A stretch of 23,044 nt of DNA. Origin: SAT2750 sp964476375. GTDB lineage: Bacteria > Planctomycetota > Planctomycetia > Pirellulales > Pirellulaceae. The stretch lies in NCBI GenBank assembly GCA_964476375.1, contig CAYYZW010000268.1, positions 1 to 23,044 on the forward strand, written 5' to 3'. Under the pieces are notes generated by a model. It made no database searches, had not been told where the DNA came from, and saw only the letters and a list, made by a program, of their open reading frames with translations. Each line of letters opens with the position of its first letter. The first letter of the stretch is position 1. Positions 15,314 through 23,044 of the stretch are shown one piece after another. A program made the translations under genes and the position numbers.

Positions 15314-16184
15314 CGACAACGGGGATCTCTCGACAGGCCAGTTGGCCAGCATCGCCTGCCTGCTGGAAGTTTCCGCAGCCAAGCCAGGCAATGTACACCG
15401 CTCGGCAGACTTTGCGGACATGACTTTCCATGACTTTCAGCTCAGCGCCGTGGCTGTTGGCCCGGTGCTGGACCGTGCCTGTAGCGAGGGAGTGGGAGCC
15501 GCCGTCCTGGGTTCCATTGAAGCGACCCGCCGTGTGACATCCGCCAACACCAACCTGGGTCTTGTGCTGCTGCTTGCCCCGCTGGCTGCTGTCCCCCGGG
15601 ACGAGCCCCTCTCGGAGGGAATATCGGGACTGCTGGGAAAAATGACCGCCAAGGACGCCAGCCGTGTTTACCGGGCCATTCGCCTGGCCCGGCCCGGTGG
15701 CCTGGGGGAGGTCGACGAGATGGACGTGAATGATGAACCCCCACCGCAGCTCCTGGCCGCCATGCAGCAGGCACGCGACAGGGACATGATCGCCCGCCAG
15801 TACTGCAACAACTTCCAGGATGTACTCGAACAGTTCCTTCCCTGGCTGGTCGAGGAACTTTCATCAACACGTCCCACACTCGAGAGCATCGTCCGGCTCC
15901 ACGTCCGTATCATGGCCGATTTCCCGGACAGCTTGATCGCTCGCAAGTGTGGTCGGGAGACCGCCTGCCAGGCCGCTTCCCTGGCCGCCCGGGTCCTCGA
16001 GTGCCAGGACGCACAGCAGTACCAGGAAAAACTCTCCGACCTCGACTTCTGGCTGCGGAGCGATCATCATAAACGTAATCCGGGAACCACGGCCGACCTG
16101 GTCGGAGCGACACTCTTTGCCGCCCTGCGGGAGGGTCACCTCCGGATTCCCCTGGATACCCTCGACCTGGCAGGAGTGGTGTAA
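15291..16184 (+). CDS. CitG/MdcB-like (triphosphoribosyl-dephospho-CoA synthase family) protein
   Basis: The predicted product has 297 aa. CitG-family enzymes build the triphosphoribosyl-dephospho-CoA prosthetic group precursor from ATP and dephospho-CoA. Family features: the N-terminal LLEVSAAKPGNVHRSADFAD, AAVLGSIEATRRVTSANTNL with GLVLLLAPLA, and the late DHHKRNPGTTADLVGATLFA. No citrate lyase or malonate decarboxylase genes are present, so the classical role is unlikely. COG1767-type homologues without lyases occur in archaea and in tetrahydromethanopterin-using bacteria, where a cofactor role is suspected. The start is uncertain: 15264 and 15186 are in frame, and 15291 is chosen for the GGA upstream and the limited overlap with the hydrolase. 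It ends 3 nt before the PTPS-family gene. Confidence 0.82.
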   Translation: MEVKPADSDNGDLSTGQLASIACLLEVSAAKPGNVHRSADFADMTFHDFQLSAVAVGPVLDRACSEGVGAAVLGSIEATRRVTSANTNLGLVLLLAPLAAVPRDEPLSEGISGLLGKMTAKDASRVYRAIRLARPGGLGEVDEMDVNDEPPPQLLAAMQQARDRDMIARQYCNNFQDVLEQFLPWLVEELSSTRPTLESIVRLHVRIMADFPDSLIARKCGRETACQAASLAARVLECQDAQQYQEKLSDLDFWLRSDHHKRNPGTTADLVGATLFAALREGHLRIPLDTLDLAGVV

Positions 16185-16187
16185 GCA

Positions 16188-16685
16188 ATGGCTGACAAGT
16201 TCCACGTGCGACTGGAAAAGGAGCAGCTGATATTCAGCGCCGCGCACTTTATTACTTTCAACGGCGATATCTGTGAACGGCTGCACGGGCATAACTACCG
16301 GGTGATGGCAGAAGTACGCGGCCAGCTCGACAACAACCAATACGTTATTGATTTTATCGCCCTGCGTGACACGCTCCAGGAAATCACCACCGAGCTGGAC
16401 CACCACATGCTCCTGCCGACCGGCCATCCGCAGATCAAGGTCGTTGCAGACGACAGCGAGGTAAACGTCTCTTTCCAGGACCGTCGCTGGGTTTTTCCGC
16501 TGGACGACTGTGTCCTGCTCCCGGTGGCCAATACCACGGCAGAGTTACTTGCCCAGCATATCGGTCGACAACTCGTCGAGCGGCTCGAAAAACGATCCGG
16601 AGTGGTCCTTGAGCATGTCACCCTGGGAGTCGACGAAAACGAGGGGCAGTGGGGAATCTGCGAGCTGGACCTGACATCGGACTGA
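16188..16685 (+). CDS. 6-pyruvoyl-tetrahydropterin synthase/QueD family protein
   Basis: A COG0720 enzyme acting on 7,8-dihydroneopterin triphosphate. The 165 aa product is longer than typical QueD (about 120 aa) owing to an insertion at about residues 82-110 (ADDSEVNVSFQDRRWVFPLD). The zinc histidines are H20 (FSAAHF), H33 and H35 (HGH). The catalytic motif reads C29-E30-R-L-H-G-H, with both the Cys used by QueD/PTPS and a neighbouring Glu, as described for PTPS-I/III-type proteins. The LDHHMLL segment supplies the catalytic Asp/His, and the conserved late Glu is in LGVDENEG. The product may be a queuosine, folate or methanopterin-type intermediate; the sequence alone does not decide. It starts 3 nt after the CitG-like gene, indicating an operon, and converges on mutS across 12 nt. 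Confidence 0.9.
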   Translation: MADKFHVRLEKEQLIFSAAHFITFNGDICERLHGHNYRVMAEVRGQLDNNQYVIDFIALRDTLQEITTELDHHMLLPTGHPQIKVVADDSEVNVSFQDRRWVFPLDDCVLLPVANTTAELLAQHIGRQLVERLEKRSGVVLEHVTLGVDENEGQWGICELDLTSD

Positions 16686-16697
16686 CACATTCCGCTG

Positions 16698-19319
16698 CTA
16701 GTCGCCTGATCCACCTTGCCGGTCAAGGGACGCTTCCAGCTTCTGCTGCCACTGATGCATCTGCTGGAGCGCTTGCAGTGGTGTCAGCTGGTCAAGATCG
16801 AGCTGACGGATCTCGTCCAGCAGGGGATGGTCTGCATATTCAAAGAGGGTCATCTGGAGTGACTCCCGCGAGGACGGAGGCGGACCGCCCTGGGATGGAA
16901 CCATGTTTTCCATGTGATCTGACTCGAGCCGCAAGAGGATCTCCCGGGCGCGGTCATTCACCTGCCGGGGAATACCAGCCAGCCGGGCGACGTGGATTCC
17001 ATAACTCTTGTCCGCTGATCCATCCACGATCTTGTGGAGAAAGGCAACCTTGTCGTCCCATTCCTTGACCGCCACGTTGAGGTTCTTGACCAGTCCCAGC
17101 GTCGCCTCCAGGTCCGTCAGCTCATGGTAATGGGTGGCGAACAAAGTACGGCAGCCAATCTGGTGGTGAATATGCTCGATAATCGCCCAGGCCAGGGAAA
17201 CGCCATCATAGGTACTGGTCCCCCGGCCTATCTCATCCAGGATGATCAGGCTCCGCGATGTCGCCGTGTTAAGGATGCGTGCCGTTTCTGTCATCTCCAC
17301 CATGAAGGTGCTCTGCCCGCGCGACAGCTCGTCACTCGCTCCGACCCGGGCAAAGAGGCGGTCAGCAATGCCGATCGTCGCCTGGCTGGCAGGCACAAAA
17401 CTCCCCACCTGGGCCATCAGCGTGATCAACGCAACCTGCCGGATGTAGGTGCTCTTGCCGGCCATGTTTGGCCCGGTAATCAGAAGCAGCATCTTGCGAT
17501 CCGGGGACGCCGCGGTATCGTTGGGGACGAATGTCCCTTCCGGCTCGGTCACATCCAGGACCGGATGTCGGCCATCGCGGATATCCAGTACCGGTTCCTC
17601 CGTCATCAAGGGCCGGCAGTAACCACGACGACAGGAAAGCTCTGCCAGGGCTGCGAGGACATCGAGCGTGGCAAGTTGAATGGCCGTCCGCTGGAGTCGA
17701 CTCCCGGCATCGTGCACGAGCTGGCGGAGCTCCACGAACAACGTGTACTCCAGTTCCCGTGCCTGCTCGTCGGCAGTCAGGACATTCTCTTCATATTCCT
17801 TGAGTTCCGGTGTGATATACCGCTCGGCGTTCTTTAACGTCTGCTTGCGGATATACGTCTCCGGCACTCGATCCCGGTGCGTGTTGGTGACTTCCAGGTA
17901 ATAGCCGAAGACCTTGTTAAACCCGACCTTCAGACTGGAAATACCGGTCTGTTCGATCTCTCCTGCCTGGTACTCGGCAATCCACTTTTTCCCTCCTGCC
18001 ACCAGCTTCCGCAGTCGATCCAGTTCCTTGCTGTACCCATCACGAATGATCCCCCCGTCACGGGCATGCAGGGGACAGTCGTCAACCAGCGCCACAGCGA
18101 TCTGGGACTGCAGCTCCGGACAGAGGTCCACCTGCTCGACCAGCTCCTGAAGGAGCGAACAGCGGGGCTTCACCAGCTGCTGCAGGACACCGGGAACCTG
18201 GCCAAGCGTCCGTCCCACATGGCTCACATCCCGTGGGCTCGCCCGGCCGGTAGCAATCCTGGCCAGCAGGCGTTCCAGGTCATAAACCCCTCGCAGCTCG
18301 TCCCGCAACCGATCCCGCTCGGCTGTTGCCCCGGCCAGTTCTTCCACCGCATCATGGCGAGAAACGATCCCATCTGCGACCGTGAGCGGATTCGCCAGCC
18401 AGTCTGAAAGCAGACGAGATCCCATCGCCGTGACCGTTTGATCCATCACCGCCAGGAGAGAACCCTCTCGACGGCCATCCCTCATCGTCCGCGTGATCTC
18501 CAGGCTGCGCCAGGTGGCCCCGTCAATATCAACACTCTCTCCCTGGCGGTAGGGGATCAGGCCCTGGAAATGATCAAGCGATCCTCCCTGGGTTTCCTGG
18601 AGGTACTGCAGCACCGCTCCAGCCGCCCGGATCGCCGTGCGATCGTGGTTATCATCACCAAAGCCGAATCCTTCCAGGCTGGCCGTGCTGAATTGCCCTG
18701 CCAGGACTTTCCTGGCGTCATCCAGTGCAAAGGACCAGGCCGGACGCCGTGTCAGCATGGCAGTCCCCTCGAGGATCGCTGAGAGCTCCCGGTCCTCCTC
18801 CTCCAGCAGGCACTCCGATGGGCCAATCCTGGTGAACTGGTCCATCAACTGGGTCCTGGGGAAGCTGGCTGCACTAAAACGCCCCGTGGAAAGATCCGCC
18901 CAGGCGAGACCGACAAGGTCCTTGCCACCACTAACCACACTGACGAGGTAATTTGCCTCGCGTGGATCCAGCAGGGCATCGTCCGTGACAGTCCCGGGCG
19001 AGACTACCCGTGTGACCTCTCGCCGCACCAGCCCCTTCGCCTCCTTTGGATCCTGGACCTGCTCACAGACCGCTACTCTCAATCCCGCGGCAATCAAGCG
19101 AGCCAGGTAACTGTCGAGCTGGTGAAAGGGGAAACCCGCCATCGGGATCGGGTTCTCCCCCTTGTCACGGCTGGTCAGGGCAAGTCCAAGGATCTCCGCC
19201 CCCTGCCTCGCATCGTCGTGAAAGAGCTCGTAGAAATCCCCCATGCGAAACAGTAACAGCGCATCGCCACACGTCTGTTTGGCCTCATCATACTGCTGCA
19301 TCATGGGGGTTTTTGCCAT
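16698..19319 (-). CDS. mutS: DNA mismatch repair protein MutS
   Basis: MutS recognises mismatches and recruits MutL. The 873 aa product is full length. Domain I carries the mismatch-reading motif FRMGDFYELF (F29, E31). Connector and lever domains follow (GLAWADLSTGRFSA, then the core LEITRTMRDGRREG and the clamp region near YFKVGFNKVFGYYLEVT-like sequence). The ATPase has Walker A GPNMAGKSTYIRQ, the conserved RLFARVGASDELSRGQSTFM and Walker B LIILDEIGRGTSTYDG, plus ATHYHEL. The frame stays open 121 codons upstream to 19682, but that part is basic, low-complexity and unlike MutS, and overlaps the divergent gene, so 19319 is chosen. No good Shine-Dalgarno is seen. mutL is not in the window. Confidence 0.97.
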   Translation of the reverse strand: MAKTPMMQQYDEAKQTCGDALLLFRMGDFYELFHDDARQGAEILGLALTSRDKGENPIPMAGFPFHQLDSYLARLIAAGLRVAVCEQVQDPKEAKGLVRREVTRVVSPGTVTDDALLDPREANYLVSVVSGGKDLVGLAWADLSTGRFSAASFPRTQLMDQFTRIGPSECLLEEEDRELSAILEGTAMLTRRPAWSFALDDARKVLAGQFSTASLEGFGFGDDNHDRTAIRAAGAVLQYLQETQGGSLDHFQGLIPYRQGESVDIDGATWRSLEITRTMRDGRREGSLLAVMDQTVTAMGSRLLSDWLANPLTVADGIVSRHDAVEELAGATAERDRLRDELRGVYDLERLLARIATGRASPRDVSHVGRTLGQVPGVLQQLVKPRCSLLQELVEQVDLCPELQSQIAVALVDDCPLHARDGGIIRDGYSKELDRLRKLVAGGKKWIAEYQAGEIEQTGISSLKVGFNKVFGYYLEVTNTHRDRVPETYIRKQTLKNAERYITPELKEYEENVLTADEQARELEYTLFVELRQLVHDAGSRLQRTAIQLATLDVLAALAELSCRRGYCRPLMTEEPVLDIRDGRHPVLDVTEPEGTFVPNDTAASPDRKMLLLITGPNMAGKSTYIRQVALITLMAQVGSFVPASQATIGIADRLFARVGASDELSRGQSTFMVEMTETARILNTATSRSLIILDEIGRGTSTYDGVSLAWAIIEHIHHQIGCRTLFATHYHELTDLEATLGLVKNLNVAVKEWDDKVAFLHKIVDGSADKSYGIHVARLAGIPRQVNDRAREILLRLESDHMENMVPSQGGPPPSSRESLQMTLFEYADHPLLDEIRQLDLDQLTPLQALQQMHQWQQKLEASLDRQGGSGD

Positions 19320-19491
19320 CGGCGGGCAATCTAACACTTTCCGCAACAACTGGCCAGTAGCCAACTTCCTCCTCTCGTGAATCCACTGACAACGGACCCG
19401 ATTTGGCCACCGATCCGGTATCCTATCAAGCCGATAAGGAAAATAGGAGATTGCGACCCATCTTCCCCAGCCCTGCCAAGAAGACCACATC

Positions 19492-21054
19492 ATGCCCGAC
19501 GGATCTGAACCTGCCCGAGCTCGACGGCTGCGGATCGTGGCAGCCCTGCTCCTGCTGCCCGCCGGGTGCATTGCCTGGGAATTACTGCGGGCCACCGCCG
19601 GCTTCTCCACAGCACGCCTGCTGGCCACGGCAGCCAGCCTGGTGGTGGTCGTCAGCCTGGCTGCGGTTGTCATCGGGCCCACCTGCTGGCGAAGCTATTG
19701 TGACCGATTTTTCCTTGCCTGCATCTCCTGGCTCGAGGTCCGACAACCAGTCACCCGCAGAAGGTTCTGCTGGCTGGCAATCCTGATCGCCTGGTCCAGT
19801 TTCCTGGTCGCGATCCAGCGGGGAGCTCCACTGCAGGACCTGCAGACAACCGATTCGGCCGCTTTCAGCCGCGAGGCAGCCGAGATTGCCGATCAAGGAG
19901 GCCCGCTGGCCCTGGTCGGCACGCTCTATGGAGGCACGTATGACGAGGCAAACCAACATCCGCTACTGATCGGCATCCTCTCAACAACCGACACCGACAG
20001 TCTCTCCCACCAGTCGGTGACGACCGGGATCAGCATGGCAGGTTTCATCCTGCTGACACTTCTGGTCATACGGCTGGCCGGACACCAGGTCGGGGCGGTC
20101 TTTGCCGCCCTGCTGGGAACCAATGCCACCTTTGGGCATCTCTCGCTCCAGGTCACCTGCGAGTGCCTGTTAATCCCCCTGGTCACTATTTGCTGGTGGA
20201 CCCTCCAGCGGTGGACACAAAACGGCCAGCGTCCTGCTTCCTGGCGGGTATTCATCGCAACCGGGGCAGTGCTGGGACTTGTCCAGCTGGCAAAGGGGAC
20301 AGGGCCGATCTTCCTTGCAGGGACACTTGCCTGGCTGCTGTTCCCCGGCTGCGGCCTGGCGCAAGCCCGGCCGGATTCCACAGTTCCCGAACGGGAACCT
20401 GCAGGTAAATCGAAACGCGCCGCGATGGCACTGGCACTGCTCGCTGCATGGATCACGATCGCCTCTCCCCTGCTGGTCCGCAACCTGCGGATGTATGGCA
20501 ATCCGCTCTACAACGTCAACTCCCACTTCCTTTTCATGGACGAATTCGAGAATCCCACAGAGGTCGCCCGCCGCACGACAATTCCCCAGGCAGCAGGCGA
20601 CTATTTTTCCAGCCATGGCATCCGCGAGATGGTTCAGCGAGAAGCAACCGGACTGGCATGGGAATCATTCAACATGGCCCGGCTGCTTGGCCCCCAACCA
20701 CTCCAGGATAGCCGGATCCTGCCTGGCATCGTGTTGCTCCTGCTGTCCCTGCTCGGCATCGGGCTCTTTCCCGGGAGGGGATACCTGCTACTTGCCTGCT
20801 GGCTCCTTTTCCTGGTTCCACTCTTTGCCTGGTACGACCCGATCGTGCGTTCTGGAGAACGATTCCTGGCACCGGTGATTCCCGCCTTGCTGTTCTATGC
20901 CGCCGTGGCTGCCAGCCGGCTGCTCTCTCCGAGCTCCGCGGCTCCTGGATCGAAAACACGGCATCACCTGCTTCCACTGGCCTGCATTGCCTGGTGCCTG
21001 GCCTGGAACGGGGCGACATGGATGGGTTACGGGGTGGACCTGCTTTCCCCCTGA
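19492..21054 (+). CDS. Multi-pass membrane protein, GT-C (family 39-like) glycosyltransferase candidate
   Basis: The 520 aa product has many hydrophobic segments, including about 14-33, 43-62, 92-109, 180-196, 225-240, 255-285 and 312-328, and several more after 400. The first large loop has LQTTDSAAFSREAAEIADQG, with an acidic residue (D121) where GT-C enzymes of the ArnT/PMT type have their catalytic Asp, and a following YDEANQHPLL resembling the family's conserved proline-containing motif. Later RNLRMYGNPLYN is a phrase common in GT39-like proteins. It would use a polyprenyl-phosphate sugar to modify an envelope component; donor and acceptor are unknown. It diverges from mutS and ends 4 nt from the convergent stop at 21059. 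No sugar-biosynthesis genes are nearby. Confidence 0.75.
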   Translation: MPDGSEPARARRLRIVAALLLLPAGCIAWELLRATAGFSTARLLATAASLVVVVSLAAVVIGPTCWRSYCDRFFLACISWLEVRQPVTRRRFCWLAILIAWSSFLVAIQRGAPLQDLQTTDSAAFSREAAEIADQGGPLALVGTLYGGTYDEANQHPLLIGILSTTDTDSLSHQSVTTGISMAGFILLTLLVIRLAGHQVGAVFAALLGTNATFGHLSLQVTCECLLIPLVTICWWTLQRWTQNGQRPASWRVFIATGAVLGLVQLAKGTGPIFLAGTLAWLLFPGCGLAQARPDSTVPEREPAGKSKRAAMALALLAAWITIASPLLVRNLRMYGNPLYNVNSHFLFMDEFENPTEVARRTTIPQAAGDYFSSHGIREMVQREATGLAWESFNMARLLGPQPLQDSRILPGIVLLLLSLLGIGLFPGRGYLLLACWLLFLVPLFAWYDPIVRSGERFLAPVIPALLFYAAVAASRLLSPSSAAPGSKTRHHLLPLACIAWCLAWNGATWMGYGVDLLSP

Positions 21055-21058
21055 CTCC

Positions 21059-23044
21059 CTACTCGATCGGCCGCAGGATCTCCAGCAGGTTGGTGTACCT
21101 GTCCGTCCAGAGATGGACTTTCTCGGCATCCGGTCCGGTCGGCTCGCTCGTCGCAAGCAGTACCTGGGGATCCTTGAGGAAATTCTCGCTCTTGGTAAGC
21201 AGGATCCAGACAGCATCATCGAGCCAATCGCCATTCCCACTGGAAGCGATTTTCGCATACTGAAACCCCCCATGCCGGGCCAGGGTCGTCACCACCGGGA
21301 CCAGTCTCAAGTGCCGGTTGCTGACATGGATGGCAATCACACCCCCCGGCTTGAGATGACGCCCGTAAAGGCCGATCGCCTCTGCCGTCAGCAGATGAAC
21401 GGGGATGGCATCGCTGGAAAACGCATCCAGCACCATGATGTCGTATTCCCGTGGCCGCCCCATCTTCTCCAGCGAGAGCCTGGCATCCCCGGGGTAGATC
21501 ATCGGCCGGACCGGACAATCCTCCAGGAAAGAAAAGTGACTGCGGGCCAGGCGTATCACATCGGGGTTAATCTCAAAGAAATCTATCTCGTCCCCGTCTT
21601 TCCCATAACAGGCGATCGTACCGACCCCCAGTCCGATCGCACCGATCCTCAGCGGTCGACCACGTCGATAACGCTCGATGGCAATCCCCACCCCACTCTG
21701 CCTCCCGTAATAGCTTGTCGGCTCGCGGCGACGGCCCGCTGCCATCTGCTGTAAACCATGAAGCGTCTTACCGTTGACCAGCCGACGTTGGTGAAGTTCG
21801 GATCTGTTGGTATCCGTCTCACGGACTGCCAGCACACCGTAGAAATTCCTTGTCACGAGGATAGCGTCCCTCTGGTCGATAACTGCCCACTGGGCATTCC
21901 CGACAAATCCAAGCACCATCCCAAGCGTCACGGTGACACACACCTGCATGAGGCTGGGGCGTCCAAGGACATCCCGAATCACCATGGCGGCGGCCAACAG
22001 GAAGACGATCAGGACGCCGACATTCAGCTCCCAGTAATCCGGAAACAGGAGAGGACAGAGGATACTGACGATCACACCTCCCAACGCACCTCCCACCGAG
22101 ACGAGCAGATAAAAAGACGTCAGCTGGGAGCTCGGTGGTTTTCGCTTCACCAGTTCACCGTGGCAGAACATGCAGGCCACCAGCAGCAGGGCCAGGTGTG
22201 CCACCGTGTTGACTGTCAGGTTTTGTGCCAGCAGGGAAAATTTATGTTCGCTCCCCAGAAGCTTGAAAATCCCGTCAACCACCTCCGCCATGTAGAGAAT
22301 GCTGACCGCCAGCGTGGCCAGTACAGAGAGATTCATGAACAGGCGGCTACGGTACCAGCCGGGCCGGTCGAAACAGATAATGAAGGTCAAAAGGTAAAGG
22401 CTGAGCGGGATGATCCAGAAAAATGGTATGACGGCGACGTCCTGGCAGAGGTAGTTGGTCACCGCCATCAGCATCCAGGTCGCCAGAGCCGGCAGCAGCA
22501 GCCAGCTGATCCGTTGCCAGCGGCTTACCTCCCCGGAGACACGTGCCGAAGGGACTCCAGCTCGTTTCCCGGTTTGCTCAGGGGTGACCGATTTCCCCTC
22601 GGCGGCTGTTTCTGCAGAAGCCGTTTTCAGGAAGCGGGCGAAAAGGACCGCCAGCAGGACCGCCAGGCTGGCATAAACAACAAACAGAATTGACCAGCTC
22701 CAGGCCTGCTGGGACGATGTCATTGCCGGTTCCACCAGGAAGGGGTACGTCAGCAGGGCCCCCAGGGAACCGACGTTGGAAAGAGCGTAGAGTCGATACG
22801 GAGAGCGGTCAGGGTAGCGACGGGCAAACCAGGCCTGCACGAGTGGGCCAGTGGCCGACAGCAACAGGTAGGGGACGCCTACCGACACAAACAACAGCAC
22901 CAGGATACGGAGCATCGGGTACTCGACATCGACGGGCTTCCAGGACTCACCGGGGAGGATGGGAAGCGGCAGCAGCGAAAGCAGAACAAGAATCCCGTGA
23001 ACCCAGGCCTGCCGGCCGATGGGAACATGGCGGGAAAGCAGGTG
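21059..23044 (-). CDS. Fused membrane/spermidine synthase-like protein, 5' end beyond window
   Basis: The frame is open from the stop at 21059 to the window edge. The first internal ATG (22915) follows 43 codons that continue the protein (HLLSRHVPIGRQAW, then a hydrophobic LVLLSLLPLPILPGESWKPV), so the true start is outside. The visible 661 aa have an N-terminal multi-span membrane region (VSVGVPYLLLSATGPLVQAW; YALSNVGSLGALLTYPFLVE; later HLALLLVACMFCHGELVKRK). A Rossmann methyltransferase/spermidine-synthase-like domain follows: GAIGLGVGTIACYG, acidic strand end DFFEINPDV, and MVLDAFSSDAIPVHLLT. The D-A-F-S-S motif replaces the aminopropyltransferase D-x-x-D-P type, so polyamine synthesis is not certain. 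Members of this fused family are mostly uncharacterised. The substrate is unknown. Confidence 0.85.
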   Translation of the reverse strand, partial: HLLSRHVPIGRQAWVHGILVLLSLLPLPILPGESWKPVDVEYPMLRILVLLFVSVGVPYLLLSATGPLVQAWFARRYPDRSPYRLYALSNVGSLGALLTYPFLVEPAMTSSQQAWSWSILFVVYASLAVLLAVLFARFLKTASAETAAEGKSVTPEQTGKRAGVPSARVSGEVSRWQRISWLLLPALATWMLMAVTNYLCQDVAVIPFFWIIPLSLYLLTFIICFDRPGWYRSRLFMNLSVLATLAVSILYMAEVVDGIFKLLGSEHKFSLLAQNLTVNTVAHLALLLVACMFCHGELVKRKPPSSQLTSFYLLVSVGGALGGVIVSILCPLLFPDYWELNVGVLIVFLLAAAMVIRDVLGRPSLMQVCVTVTLGMVLGFVGNAQWAVIDQRDAILVTRNFYGVLAVRETDTNRSELHQRRLVNGKTLHGLQQMAAGRRREPTSYYGRQSGVGIAIERYRRGRPLRIGAIGLGVGTIACYGKDGDEIDFFEINPDVIRLARSHFSFLEDCPVRPMIYPGDARLSLEKMGRPREYDIMVLDAFSSDAIPVHLLTAEAIGLYGRHLKPGGVIAIHVSNRHLRLVPVVTTLARHGGFQYAKIASSGNGDWLDDAVWILLTKSENFLKDPQVLLATSEPTGPDAEKVHLWTDRYTNLLEILRPIE

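Noticed and set aside
19320..19682. In-frame 121-codon extension of mutS
   Set aside because: Basic, Ala/Arg/Thr-rich sequence with no MutS similarity, overlapping the divergent membrane-protein gene; MutS starts naturally at MAKTPMMQQYDEAK.

Overview
The window looks like chromosomal DNA of a member of the Planctomycetota. No rRNA gene is present, so this rests on gene content: a short protein joining a MerR/excisionase-type helix-turn-helix to a receiver domain, a FlgI-like HEAT-repeat lipoprotein, a CehA/McbA-like secreted protein with a WW-type motif, a fused membrane/spermidine-synthase-like protein, and housekeeping genes scattered singly or in pairs. The DNA is GC-rich with GC-rich third codon positions, apart from one AT-richer intergenic stretch at about 4.57-5.24 kb. 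I see no insertion sequence, integrase, CRISPR array, tRNA or rRNA.

Layout. Plus strand, 0.16-3.24 kb: ybaB, recR, rpoN (sigma-54) and nrdR, closely packed. They run into moaC on the minus strand (3.27-3.75 kb). Next on the minus strand is the HTH-receiver gene (3.94-4.51 kb), which has its own intrinsic terminator and a palindrome beside a possible -10 box. A hairpin-rich interval of about 0.7 kb follows, with no convincing gene. A minus-strand series then runs from 12.57 down to 5.25 kb: a DnaJ-class co-chaperone, rnpA, yidD (overlapping rnpA), the FlgI-like HEAT lipoprotein and smc. Divergent from dnaJ, the plus strand carries a secreted CehA/McbA-like protein, an OleB/haloalkane-dehalogenase-like hydrolase, a CitG-like protein and a 6-pyruvoyl-tetrahydropterin-synthase-family protein (12.75-16.69 kb). 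mutS (minus) converges on that group. A GT-C-type membrane glycosyltransferase candidate (plus) diverges from mutS and converges on a membrane/spermidine-synthase-like gene (minus) whose 5' end lies beyond the window.

Functional themes. Genome maintenance is well represented (YbaB, RecR, SMC, MutS), along with transcription control (RpoN, NrdR, HTH-receiver) and RNA/membrane biogenesis (RnpA, YidD). Cofactor chemistry is represented by MoaC, the PTPS-family protein and the CitG-like protein. The last two are 3 nt apart and may act in a shared pterin or C1-cofactor pathway, which is inference. No complete new multi-gene system is evident. The items most worth a second look are the FlgI-HEAT lipoprotein, the HTH-receiver protein with its palindrome, the CitG-like/PTPS pair with its Cys-Glu-x-x-His-Gly-His motif, the altered metal site of the CehA-like protein, and the structured gap at 4.57-5.24 kb.
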